Shown here: one piece after another, positions 1 through 7,271 of the stretch
Position numbering within the stretch: position 1 is the stretch's first letter
How the letters are laid out: every line of letters begins with the position of its first letter
Assembly (NCBI GenBank): GCA_018820005.1
Contig: JAHJOS010000702.1
Coordinates: 1 to 9,924 of the forward strand
Direction: 5' to 3'
DNA from: Alphaproteobacteria bacterium
Lineage (GTDB): Bacteria; Pseudomonadota; Alphaproteobacteria; Rhizobiales; Devosiaceae
DNA length: 9,924 nt
Notes under the pieces: generated by a model
What the model saw: only the letters and a program-made list of their open reading frames with translations
Told to the model about the DNA's origin: nothing
The model's database searches: none
Position numbers and translations under genes: made by a program

Positions 1-313
1 ACCACGCCCGCGATGGCCCGCAGTTAGCATGGCGCGGGCCCAGTGCCAACGGATTTGCCGCCACGCGGACAGCCCAAGGTGCCGCGCGACCGAGGGGCGG
101 CGCGGGGACACTGTATCGGGCGGCCATTGAGCCCAATAGCTTAGATAGAGCGACACAAGGACCGCCCGTCACGATCCGGTTTAACAGGGTCGGGCCAGGC
201 ACGCTGTGTCGCAAGCGGAGCTGCCCAATGTCATCCCTGCTGAATGGGCGCCCCCATCTCCGGTCTCCCCACCCGACCAGCCATCGAACATAGCCCTCAT
301 GGCCTTGTGCTTC

Positions 314-336
314 AAATCACACCACCGGCGTGATTT
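314..336. repeat. Inverted repeat AAATCAC-N9-GTGATTT
   Basis: Perfect 7-bp arms (314-320 and 330-336) flank a 9-nt centre in which CC/GG can add two more pairs across an A-C mismatch, leaving a 3-nt loop. It could be an RNA hairpin or a dimeric-regulator operator. It lies about 225 nt upstream of the diguanylate cyclase start. No T-run follows, so it is not a classical terminator on the plus strand. Confidence 0.45.
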
Positions 337-470
337 GCCCTACGGGACGGCTCCAGGCCGTGAAAGGGGAGAAGCGGCACCGTCGGGAGGCTTGGCCTGC
401 GCCGACAGTTTTCAGCGCGCCATATTCCGCCGCGGCACGAGTACATTTGGACAGTACAATTGGCCACAAA

Positions 471-516
471 ATTAACCACCTCGCCGTTTCCATGCTGACT
501 GAAAGCGCTGGTTAAT
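471..516. repeat. Inverted repeat ATTAACC ... GGTTAAT
   Basis: Perfect 7-bp arms at 471-477 and 510-516 are separated by 32 nt, immediately upstream of the diguanylate cyclase ribosome binding site (549-554). Each arm contains TTAACC, which resembles a half-site of the alphaproteobacterial CtrA consensus (TTAA-N7-TTAA), but the spacing is wrong for a full site. A regulator-binding role is inference only. Confidence 0.35.
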
Positions 517-562
517 GCCGCGGGGTTCTACTTGCTCTCCATAAGTACGAGGAGCGCGGGTA

Positions 563-2764
563 ATGGGATCAAGTTTGGTCAGACGTTCCCAATGGGACAC
601 CCTGCTGTTTGCCATTGTTGTGGGCGTGGTTGTGTCCGTCCTGGCGTGGTTCGGTATCGAGCTGACACGCAACAGCGGAAGGATAGCCTCGATCTGGCTT
701 CCCAACGCTGTCCTGCTGGCAGCCATTCTGAGACGACCCGTCGATAATTGGTGGCTGATACTGCTGCTGGGCGGCGTCGGCAATTTGCTGGCGAACCTGC
801 AAAGTGGCGACAGCCTTCTGCTCGGCTTGCTTCTGACCGCCTGTAACATTGCAGAGGTGACGATTGCTGCCGCCTGTGTGCTGCGCTTTTCGAACAGCCT
901 GGATTTTCGACGCGGCAAACCCATGTTCGTACTGATCCTGTGCTGCGCGGTTCCAGCGGCCCTCAGCTCCTCGACATTGGCGTCATTCACGCTTGCACTG
1001 GGTACGGGTGCCGACTTCCTGAGCGTTTTTGCGACCTGGTATCCGGCAGATACCCTTGGCCTGATCGCCTTGACCCCATTGCTTCTTGTCCTTGATCGCG
1101 ATGATCTCGCCGATCTGGCACATCCGGCGGTCATCAAGAAGCTTGTGGTAGTCGTGGCGGTCATTGCCGTGGCTGCGGGAGCGATCTTCCTGCAAAAATC
1201 CATGCCCCTCCTCTTCCTTGCCTTCCCGGCATTGCTGCTGGCAACCTGGTTGCTCGGTTACATCGGCGGCGCGATTGCAGTTGCGGCAATATCGATTGCT
1301 GCCTTCGTCGCCACGCTGAATCATCTTGGGCCGATAAGCCTGATGCATCAGGACATCCATTCGCAGATCCTTGCCCTCCAGCTGTTCACTGCGACAGCGG
1401 CACTGACCAGCATCGCGTCGGCGTCCGTGCTGTTTGAAGTATCGACCCTTCGGGCCGCGCTGGCCCAAGCACCGGACTTTTTCTACGTCAAGAACCGGCG
1501 CAGCGAGTTCATCGCCGTCAATCAGCGCGTCGCGGCAATCGCCCAACAGGAGTCAGTTGGCAGCATGATCGGCAAGACCGATTTTGACGTCGTGGCGCAT
1601 GACCGCGCCGACGTCCTTTATGCCGACGACCAGATGGTCATGAATTCCGGCTTTCCGCTACAGGACAAGATCGAGCCCATTGTCGATGATGCCGGGGTGT
1701 CCAACTGGTACGAGACGACAAAGGTCCCCCTCAAGTCCCTGACGGGTCGCGTTATCGGCATGGCAGGCACAACCAAGAACATTACAAGGCGCAAGGAACT
1801 CGAGGAGTCAGCCGAACGAGCCCGAGACGAACTCGCGGTGGTGCTGCGGGAAATGTCGGACGGCATCGCGGTCGTTAATGGACAGGGTTACATCGTGTTC
1901 TGCAACCAACAGTACCAGTTGCAGTTTCCGTTGACCGGTTCAATGCGCGTCAAGGGCGCCTATCTGCCAAAGATAATGCAGGCGGCCAAGGATCTCGGCG
2001 AGCAGCCCTACCTTGACCCCGCTGAATCAATGAACAGGCTCAAGACCGGCAGGGACCACGAAATCTACCTCTCCAATGGAAGTGTGCTGCAGGCGCGAAG
2101 CACCCCGGCCTCCAAGGGCGGCTGGGTGGTTGTGACCTCCGATATCACCAGCATCAAGAACGCCGAAATCGAGCTTCGCGCGATGACCAACCGGCTTGAA
2201 GTCCTGGCGACCACGGACGGCCTTACCGGCCTGGCCAATCGTCGGACAATGGATGAACGCCTGGAAATGGAAGTGGCGCGGGCTCGCCGCACACGAGCCC
2301 CCATAGCGATCGTCATGGTGGACATCGATCACTTCAAAAATTTCAACGATACTTACGGGCATCAGGCAGGCGACAATTGCCTCAGGTCCGTTGCGGCGGC
2401 GCTTCAGACGGGCCTCAAGCGTCCTGGCGACTTTGTCGCTCGCTATGGCGGAGAGGAGTTCTGCATCATCCTCCCCGACACCGACGAAGCAGGCGCCTTT
2501 GTCCTCGCCGAGCAGTTGCGCCTGGCCGTGCGGGAACTCAAAATTGCCAACACGGGATCGGAATTGGGTGTTGTGACTATCAGCTGTGGCGTCAGCTGTC
2601 TGGTCGAAGGCAGCTCTGCCAGAACCCTGCCAGAGCTTATTTCCCGCGCGGACCAATCTCTTTACGTCTCGAAGCGATTGGGCAGAGACCGCGTGACAGG
2701 TTGGAGCTTCGCAAGTTCTGAGGCGCTTCAGGACAAGCTGTCGGCTGCCGCGGTACATCACTAG
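563..2764 (+). CDS. Membrane-bound diguanylate cyclase, MASE1-PAS-PAS-GGDEF
   Basis: Makes cyclic di-GMP from two GTP at the inner membrane, a second messenger that usually favours sessile life. The 733-residue protein begins with a MASE1-type multi-helix sensor (about 12-292; I-W-L-P-N-A at 44-49 and a W-Y-P-A-D-T-L-G segment at 159-166 are family hallmarks). A PAS domain follows (about 304-410, ending in the usual N-I-T-R-R linker), then a short coiled linker, a second PAS (about 425-535) and the GGDEF domain (about 545-715). The active signature is GGEEF at 629-633, metal-binding Asp residues are D587 and D589, and the D-G-L-T-G-L-A-N-R-R entry motif is at 552-561. The inhibitory I-site RxxD is intact (R620-D623), so product feedback is expected. 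No EAL domain is present. The ATG follows GAGGAG (549-554) with 8-nt spacing. Minor codons AGA, AGG, ATA and GGA occur early in the gene. The stimulus sensed is unknown. Confidence 0.95.
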   Translation: MGSSLVRRSQWDTLLFAIVVGVVVSVLAWFGIELTRNSGRIASIWLPNAVLLAAILRRPVDNWWLILLLGGVGNLLANLQSGDSLLLGLLLTACNIAEVTIAAACVLRFSNSLDFRRGKPMFVLILCCAVPAALSSSTLASFTLALGTGADFLSVFATWYPADTLGLIALTPLLLVLDRDDLADLAHPAVIKKLVVVVAVIAVAAGAIFLQKSMPLLFLAFPALLLATWLLGYIGGAIAVAAISIAAFVATLNHLGPISLMHQDIHSQILALQLFTATAALTSIASASVLFEVSTLRAALAQAPDFFYVKNRRSEFIAVNQRVAAIAQQESVGSMIGKTDFDVVAHDRADVLYADDQMVMNSGFPLQDKIEPIVDDAGVSNWYETTKVPLKSLTGRVIGMAGTTKNITRRKELEESAERARDELAVVLREMSDGIAVVNGQGYIVFCNQQYQLQFPLTGSMRVKGAYLPKIMQAAKDLGEQPYLDPAESMNRLKTGRDHEIYLSNGSVLQARSTPASKGGWVVVTSDITSIKNAEIELRAMTNRLEVLATTDGLTGLANRRTMDERLEMEVARARRTRAPIAIVMVDIDHFKNFNDTYGHQAGDNCLRSVAAALQTGLKRPGDFVARYGGEEFCIILPDTDEAGAFVLAEQLRLAVRELKIANTGSELGVVTISCGVSCLVEGSSARTLPELISRADQSLYVSKRLGRDRVTGWSFASSEALQDKLSAAAVHH

Positions 2765-2787
2765 CCACGGCCTGGCATTTGCGCCGA

Positions 2788-2807
2788 CCTCCCCCTAGAG
2801 GGGGAGG
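2788..2807. terminator. GC-rich hairpin between convergent genes
   Basis: CCTCCCCC (2788-2795) and GGGGGAGG (2800-2807) form a perfect 8-bp stem around a TAGA loop. It sits 23 nt after the cyclase stop and 19 nt beyond the gpt stop, so it could end transcription from both sides. No U-run follows on either strand, so it is not a textbook intrinsic terminator. It may instead be a Rho-assisted or transcript-stabilising structure, or one copy of a dispersed intergenic palindrome. Confidence 0.5.
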
Positions 2808-2826
2808 CGGAGTTCAGTAGGTGTGC

Positions 2827-3324
2827 TTAGTCCGTGCCGCCAGAGATCGGTGCCACGTAAGCGACGTCCAGATCCCAGGGGAAGAAAATCCAGGTGTCCT
2901 GGCTGACTTCAGTGATAAACGTATCCACCATCTCGCGGCCCTTGGGCTTGGCGTAGACCGTGGCGAAATGCGCGCCGGGGAGCATGTCGCGGACGACGCG
3001 GGCGGTGGAGCCGGTGTCGACCAGATCGTCGACAATCAGCACCTTGGCGCCGTTCTTGGCGAGATCGAGCACGGACTGGCTGATCTCCTTGAGCACGCGG
3101 ATGCCGCCCTGGTTCTGGTGGTCATAGCTCTTGACGGCCACGGTCTCGACAGTGCGGATATTGAGCTCGCGCGCCACGATGGCGGCGGGAACGAGCCCGC
3201 CGCGGGCGATAGCCACCACGGCGTCGAAGGGACCGAGGCCGGCCAGGCGCCAGGCCAGCGCACGGCTGTCGCGATGGAACTGGTCCCAGGTCACCGGGAA
3301 CGACTTCTGGTTGGGATCGCTCAA
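2827..3324 (-). CDS. gpt: Xanthine-guanine phosphoribosyltransferase
   Basis: Purine salvage enzyme that joins xanthine or guanine to PRPP to give XMP or GMP. It is usually a cytosolic enzyme loosely associated with the membrane. At 165 residues it is slightly longer than the roughly 152-residue E. coli protein. The PRPP-binding loop V-L-I-V-D-D-L-V-D-T-G-S-T lies at 95-107, A-R-G-G-L-V-P at 40-46 binds pyrophosphate, and the C-terminal S-Q-D-T-W-I-F-F-P-W (141-150) matches the base-recognition segment of the E. coli enzyme. The start is a TTG (3324-3322). AGGAGA on the coding strand (3336-3331) sits 6 nt before it and no in-frame ATG fits better. It lies downstream of the CinA-like gene on the same strand with a 114-nt gap, which includes a perfect 10-bp palindrome GCCAATTGGC at 3400-3409. 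Confidence 0.96.
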   Translation of the reverse strand: MSDPNQKSFPVTWDQFHRDSRALAWRLAGLGPFDAVVAIARGGLVPAAIVARELNIRTVETVAVKSYDHQNQGGIRVLKEISQSVLDLAKNGAKVLIVDDLVDTGSTARVVRDMLPGAHFATVYAKPKGREMVDTFITEVSQDTWIFFPWDLDVAYVAPISGGTD

Positions 3325-3330
3325 AACACT

Positions 3331-3336
3331 TCTCCT
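3331..3336 (-). promoter_or_regulatory. Ribosome binding site fixing the TTG start of gpt
   Basis: The minus strand reads AGGAGA here, followed by AGTGTT and then the TTG start codon. This spacing supports TTG initiation, with Ser-Asp-Pro-Asn following. Confidence 0.65.
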
Positions 3337-3438
3337 GCACCGGCGCCGTGCGCCCGGTTGAATTTGGAAGGCCGTTGTTTAGCAAAGCGCGGGCGATACG
3401 CCAATTGGCATCACGCATTTTGCGGAGATGGCCTGCGC

Positions 3439-4215
3439 TCAATAGGCCTCGTCTTCGGACAGTTCGATATTGGCGGCACGATGGGCCTCGCCAACCATGG
3501 CGCGCACCTTGCCGGCGGCTTCCTCAAGGCGAACGGGATCGGACGAGCGCAGCACCAGCTCGGTCATCACCCGATGTTTGCCCATCTGCGGATAGCTGCC
3601 CATCTTGACGTCTGGGTATTCAGCCTGCAGCGCGCCCAAGGGGCCACCGATGGTCCCCTCGCCCACCGCAGCCTTGACGGTGACAGACATCACCTTTTTG
3701 CCTGTGCGCAACGTGGGCAGGATGGCTTCGAGCATGGCGCGCATGATGAGCGGCACGCCGGCCATCACATGCACATTGCCAATGCGGAAACCCGGCGCCG
3801 CGCTGACCGAATTCACGATGAGATCGGCGCCCTCGGGAATGCGGGCCATGCGCAGGCGAGCCTCATTGACCTCGGTGCCGGTCTGGCGCCAGCGCGCCTC
3901 GAGCATCTCGCGGGCCTGCGCATTGATGGGCAGGGCGACGCCAAAGGCCTTGGCCACGGCATCGGCAGTGATGTCATCATGCGTCGGGCCGATGCCGCCG
4001 GTGGTGAACACATAGGTATAGCGGGTGCGCACGGCATTGATTGCCGCAACGATATCGTCGGTTTCGTCGCTGACTACGCGCACTTCCTTGGGCTCTATGC
4101 CCAGATCGGTACAGAAATCGGCGGTAGCGCCGATATTGACGTCCTTGGTGCGGCCCGAGAGGATTTCGTCCCCGATCACGATCAGGGCGGCAGTGACGGG
4201 GGCTGGGCTGGACAT
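3439..4215 (-). CDS. Competence/damage-inducible protein A (CinA N-terminal domain) family protein
   Basis: COG1058-type protein with the molybdopterin-binding (MoCF/MogA-like) fold. Relatives include the N-terminal half of CinA, which has ADP-ribose/FAD pyrophosphatase activity in some bacteria, and the N-terminal half of eukaryotic FAD synthase. Diagnostic motifs are I-G-D-E-I-L-S-G at 14-21, T-T-G-G-I-G-P-T-H-D-D at 71-81 and M-A-G-V-P at 151-155. The protein is 258 residues and ends without the C-terminal PncC-like nicotinamide-nucleotide amidase domain of full-length CinA, so it is a stand-alone form, common in alphaproteobacteria. I chose the ATG at 4215. An in-frame TTG at 4233 would add six residues but has no ribosome binding site. 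The ATG has only a weak GGAA upstream. Substrate and physiological role remain uncertain, and a role in competence should not be assumed from the name. Confidence 0.92.
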   Translation of the reverse strand: MSSPAPVTAALIVIGDEILSGRTKDVNIGATADFCTDLGIEPKEVRVVSDETDDIVAAINAVRTRYTYVFTTGGIGPTHDDITADAVAKAFGVALPINAQAREMLEARWRQTGTEVNEARLRMARIPEGADLIVNSVSAAPGFRIGNVHVMAGVPLIMRAMLEAILPTLRTGKKVMSVTVKAAVGEGTIGGPLGALQAEYPDVKMGSYPQMGKHRVMTELVLRSSDPVRLEEAAGKVRAMVGEAHRAANIELSEDEAY

Positions 4216-4341
4216 GGCGGTTTTCCGGGACAAGGGTAGGCGTCAGACATGCCCCTGTGCGATAAGCGCGTCAAGCGTGCGTCTTGGCCTTCCCATCACG
4301 CTGCTGTGCGCCTATTTTCGAGGCAGCAACCGGAGTTTTTG

Positions 4342-5175
4342 ATGATTACCTTTGTCGACGCCCCCGCCAAGGCCCGCCGCACCGCCGGCGTGATCCCGCT
4401 GCATGGCGCGGAAGGCTTTGAGGGCATGCGCAAGGCCGGCGCACTGGCGGCGCGGGCGCTCGATATCCTGACCGAATATGTCGAGCCGGGCGTGCCGACC
4501 TCGACGATCGACAAAATCGCCTATGAATTCGCCCGCGACAATGGCGCCGTGCCGGCGACGATTTTTTACAAGGGCTATCGGCACTCGCTGTGCACCTCGA
4601 TCAACCATGTGGTGTGTCACGGCATACCCGACGAGCGGTCGTTGCGCGAGGGCGATATCGTCAATATCGATCTGACGTTGGTGGTTGACGGCTGGCATGG
4701 CGATACCAGCCGCATGTATCCGGTCGGCGAAATCTCCCGCAAGGCTGAGCGGCTCATCGAGATTACCTATGCCAGCCTTGAGGCGGGCATAGCGGCGGCC
4801 AAGCCCGGCAATACCACGGGGGATATCGGCGCGGCGATCCAGACTCTGGCCGAGGCCGAGCGCATGAGCGTGGTGCGCGATTTCGTCGGCCATGGGCTGG
4901 GAAAACTGTTCCATGACGAGCCCAATATTTTGCACTTCGGCCGCCCCGGCACGGGCGTGCCGCTCAAGCCGGGCATGATCTTTACCATCGAGCCGATGAT
5001 CAATCTGGGGCGCCCGGATGTCAAAATCCTCTCCGATGGCTGGACGGCGGTGACGCGCGACCGCACGCTCTCGGCGCAGTGCGAGCATTCCATCGGCATC
5101 ACCGAGACGGGCTGCGAGATCTTTACGCTGTCGCCCGGCGGCCTGTTCAACCCCATGGCAACACGGACTGCCTGA
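4342..5175 (+). CDS. map: Type I methionine aminopeptidase
   Basis: Cytosolic metalloprotease that removes the initiator methionine from nascent proteins. The 277-residue protein carries the complete set of dinuclear metal ligands, aligned by eye to E. coli MetAP: D110 (N-I-D), D121 (H-G-D-T-S), H184 (V-G-H-G-L-G), E217 (F-T-I-E-P-M) and E248 (Q-C-E-H-S), plus substrate-site H93 (C-H-G-I-P). The start ATG is preceded by GGAG (4332-4335) with 6-nt spacing. An in-frame ATG at 4249 would add 31 residues rich in Arg and Ser with no family match and no Shine-Dalgarno, so I rejected it. The gene is divergent from the CinA-like gene. It overlaps radC by one base (TGATG), which suggests translational coupling. 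Loss of Map is normally lethal unless a paralogue exists. Confidence 0.97.
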   Translation: MITFVDAPAKARRTAGVIPLHGAEGFEGMRKAGALAARALDILTEYVEPGVPTSTIDKIAYEFARDNGAVPATIFYKGYRHSLCTSINHVVCHGIPDERSLREGDIVNIDLTLVVDGWHGDTSRMYPVGEISRKAERLIEITYASLEAGIAAAKPGNTTGDIGAAIQTLAEAERMSVVRDFVGHGLGKLFHDEPNILHFGRPGTGVPLKPGMIFTIEPMINLGRPDVKILSDGWTAVTRDRTLSAQCEHSIGITETGCEIFTLSPGGLFNPMATRTA

Positions 5176-5906
5176 TGAGCGACCGGCCCGACGCATTCGA
5201 CGAGGCCGGTTTTGATGCCAAGCCGGTTGCGGCCGACGACCATGCCGGCCACCGCCGCCGGGTGCGCGAGCGCTTCCTCAAGGTGGGCGGCGATGCGCTC
5301 GAAGACTACGAACTGCTCGAACTGGCGCTGCAGCTGGTGATCCCCCGCCGCGATACCAAGGCACTGGCCAAGGCGCTGCTGCGCGAATTCGGCTCGTTCT
5401 CGGGCGTGTTCAACGCCAGCGAGGCCCGGCTGGGCACCATCAAGGGGCTGGGCGACACCACCATTGCCCATCTCAAGGTGATCCAGGCGGTGGCCGCCCG
5501 CTTCGGCCGCGACAGGATTGACTCCCAGCAGCCCATTTTATCGTCGTGGAGCCAGCTGATCGACTATTGCACCAGCCAGATGGCCTATCAGTCCATCGAG
5601 CAGTTCCGCATCCTGTTCCTCGACAAGAAGAACCGGCTGATTGCCGATGAAGTGCAGCAGACCGGCACGGTGGACCATACCCCGGTCTATCCGCGCGAGG
5701 TGATCCGGCGCTCGCTCGAGCTATCGGCCACGGCGCTGATCCTGGTACACAACCACCCCTCGGGCGATCCGGCGCCGTCATCTGCAGATGTACGCATGAC
5801 CAAGGAAATCGCCGACGTGGCCAAGCCGCTGGGCATTACGCTGCACGATCACATCATCATCGGCAAATCGAGCCACACCTCGCTGCGTGGCCTCAAGCTG
5901 ATCTGA
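5175..5906 (+). CDS. radC: RadC family protein (UPF0758, JAB/MPN metalloprotein)
   Basis: A 243-residue protein with an N-terminal helix-hairpin-helix-like region (about 45-110, including L-G-T-I-K-G-L-G-D-T at 86-95) and a C-terminal JAB/MPN domain. The JAMM motif is intact: H192-N-H194-P-S-G-D ending at D205, with E159 in A-D-E-V-Q-Q-T-G as the likely upstream catalytic glutamate. The family was named for a DNA-repair phenotype in E. coli that was later disputed. Some relatives ride on mobile elements, but this copy sits in a housekeeping context next to map. I took the ATG at 5175, which overlaps the map stop. An in-frame ATG at 5079 lies inside map and would add 32 residues unlike the family. 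The biochemical activity of RadC proteins is not firmly established. Its stop is 3 nt from the stop of the convergent acyltransferase gene. Confidence 0.96.
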   Translation: MSDRPDAFDEAGFDAKPVAADDHAGHRRRVRERFLKVGGDALEDYELLELALQLVIPRRDTKALAKALLREFGSFSGVFNASEARLGTIKGLGDTTIAHLKVIQAVAARFGRDRIDSQQPILSSWSQLIDYCTSQMAYQSIEQFRILFLDKKNRLIADEVQQTGTVDHTPVYPREVIRRSLELSATALILVHNHPSGDPAPSSADVRMTKEIADVAKPLGITLHDHIIIGKSSHTSLRGLKLI

Positions 5907-5909
5907 AAG

Positions 5910-7151
5910 TCAGTCTTCTACCGGCGCCGCCGGGGCGGCGTTTCGGCGGCGCAGGCGCTCAAGAACCTGTCGCAGCGAGCGGACCGCCGACTTCAGCTGT
6001 GGGTTGGCCTTGATGCGCGCGCGCGTGCGCTGGAACGCCTGATGGGCCGCGACGATCAACTGCCCCTGCGCATTCAGGCCGATGTAGTGCTGCTGCAGCG
6101 GGATCTGCTCATTGCACCAATGGCGCTTTTCATCGGTATAGCCGCTGCCCATGTCGAATACGCTCGTGCCGCTGTCGAACACGGTCTGCATGACGTTGAG
6201 CAGGCATTGCTTGCCGGGTGAACCGTTCTGGATCGCCGGATCATCGCTCATCGAGGAGATCAGGCAGAACATGCGATCGCCATGCACGATATTGTAACGC
6301 ACCGCGACAATGGCGCCATCGAGGCGCAGCACATGCAGCCTGACATCGACGCCTGAGCCGGCCCGGGCCAGATCCTGGTAAAAGCCGATCAGCCCATCGA
6401 GCACAAAGGTATCGCGGATGCCCATGGCCTTGAAGCGCGCCGAGCGTTGCGCGAACATGGTGGCGATGGCTGCCTCGGTATCGCCACCGCTGCCGATTTC
6501 TTCGAAACTGACCGCGCCCATGGCGCTCAGCCGGTCTCCCTGCTGCCGGTCATGCTTGCGGCGGGACTTGCAGCGCTGCAGCCGGTCGCATTCGGTCCAG
6601 CTTGGATAGCGCGAACGGTAGAGCGTTTCGACGGCAAGGGTTGTGCCCAGCTCGTCGAACAACCCCGCCTGCCCGCCCGCTTCGGTGGGAATGGAGCGCA
6701 GGTAGACCACGTCGCCGCCACTCAGGCAGCCCGTCATCGCGGCCCAGAGCGCACGGCGGCCCGCAGCGCCCAGGCCAGCCAGGCGCGCATAATCGGCAAC
6801 CGGCGCATAGCAGCCGGCGTGAGCACCAGGAAACCAGGTGAAAATTGGCAACCCGAACACGCGCTTGCGATGCAGCGGCAGCAGGGCGACGGGCACCCCG
6901 TCCACCGAGCCGACGATATAGCGCTGCTGGCTCGGCGCGATTCTGCGATCACGCACCCAGGCGGCGATGAAGTCATAGCTCTGGCCGGGCGACTCGATAG
7001 CACCAGCTGAAAGCACCCGCCAGATCGCCTCGACATCCTCGATCCGCTCGCTCACGGTCACAGTCACCGGCGCAGGTGCAACCTGCGTCCGTGGCGGCGT
7101 GTCGACGGCATCTATGGTGTCCAGAGGACCCTGGTTGAGCGCTGCGTGCAT
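5910..7151 (-). CDS. GNAT family N-acyltransferase, BioF2/CelD-like
   Basis: A 413-residue protein with a FemAB/GNAT-type double acyltransferase layout. A divergent first half contains the segment W-F-P-G-A-H-A-G-C-Y-A-P. The BioF2-like domain lies at about 180-340, entered by an Arg/Lys-rich stretch (C-K-S-R-R-K-H-D-R-Q-Q-G-D-R-L) followed by F-A-Q-R-S-A-R-F-K-A-M-G. A later D-M-G-S-G-Y-T-D-E-K-R-H-W segment is typical of this family. The C-terminus is basic and helical. Relatives are often found with exopolysaccharide or cellulose genes (CelD) and are thought to transfer acyl groups to sugars or amines. The substrate here is unknown. The ATG at 7151 is preceded by GGGG. An in-frame GTG at 7172 would add seven residues with no better ribosome binding site. 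It lies 120 nt downstream of ccdA on the same strand and may share its transcript. Confidence 0.86.
   Translation of the reverse strand: MHAALNQGPLDTIDAVDTPPRTQVAPAPVTVTVSERIEDVEAIWRVLSAGAIESPGQSYDFIAAWVRDRRIAPSQQRYIVGSVDGVPVALLPLHRKRVFGLPIFTWFPGAHAGCYAPVADYARLAGLGAAGRRALWAAMTGCLSGGDVVYLRSIPTEAGGQAGLFDELGTTLAVETLYRSRYPSWTECDRLQRCKSRRKHDRQQGDRLSAMGAVSFEEIGSGGDTEAAIATMFAQRSARFKAMGIRDTFVLDGLIGFYQDLARAGSGVDVRLHVLRLDGAIVAVRYNIVHGDRMFCLISSMSDDPAIQNGSPGKQCLLNVMQTVFDSGTSVFDMGSGYTDEKRHWCNEQIPLQQHYIGLNAQGQLIVAAHQAFQRTRARIKANPQLKSAVRSLRQVLERLRRRNAAPAAPVED
5925..5940 (+). terminator. Possible radC hairpin terminator inside the opposing gene's 3' end
   Basis: CGCCGC (5925-5930) and GCGGCG (5935-5940) can form a 6-bp GC stem with a CGGG loop, followed by TTT on the plus strand, 18 nt after the radC stop. 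It lies within the last codons of the convergent acyltransferase gene, which are naturally GC-rich, so it may be a chance structure. Confidence 0.25.
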
Positions 7152-7271
7152 GAGTACCCCAATCGCGGGCACTATGTCGCGGCCATGTAAACCAGATGTG
7201 AACAGCCGTCAGACCGACAAATCCTTCACCCACAAGGGTTAAGCGGATATTGCCGCAGCAGTGCAATTTGG

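Larger units (their letters stand above)
1..562. other. Non-coding left flank, upstream of the diguanylate cyclase gene
   Basis: No gene is supported here. The only plus-strand open frame of note (206-475, 89 codons) has a low-complexity, Pro/Arg-rich translation, no recognisable motif and no convincing ribosome binding site. A minus-strand ATG at 30-28 stays open to the left edge but gives only ten codons and lacks a Shine-Dalgarno sequence, so I cannot call a partial gene. The stretch does hold two inverted repeats, listed separately, and an isolated TACAAT (455-460) that resembles a -10 box but has no matching -35. It probably contains the promoter of the downstream cyclase gene. Confidence 0.5.

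Noticed and set aside
455..460. TACAAT as the -10 box of the cyclase promoter
   Set aside because: No acceptable -35 lies 16-19 nt upstream, so it stays a hint only.
206..475. An 89-codon plus-strand open frame in the left flank
   Set aside because: It has no Shine-Dalgarno and no motif, it is compositionally odd, and it contains the AAATCAC palindrome. An overlapping 61-codon frame is equally unsupported.
472..1203. A minus-strand open frame opposite the cyclase N-terminus, and a similar one at 2027-2761
   Set aside because: Both are shadows of the membrane and GGDEF coding regions, rich in Arg, Ser and Thr with no motif.
2821..4239. A 472-codon plus-strand open frame running antisense across both gpt and the CinA-like gene
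   Set aside because: It spans two well-supported minus-strand genes and their gap. Its Gly/His/Ala-rich translation has no family motif, and its openness follows from GC-rich codon bias on the opposite strand.
4249..4341. A longer N-terminus for methionine aminopeptidase from the ATG at 4249
   Set aside because: The extra 31 residues do not resemble the family, and the ATG at 4342 has a better ribosome binding site.
4312..5196. A 294-codon minus-strand open frame antisense to map
   Set aside because: map carries all its metal ligands in the plus frame, and the antisense product is Arg/Gly/Ala-rich without recognisable domains.
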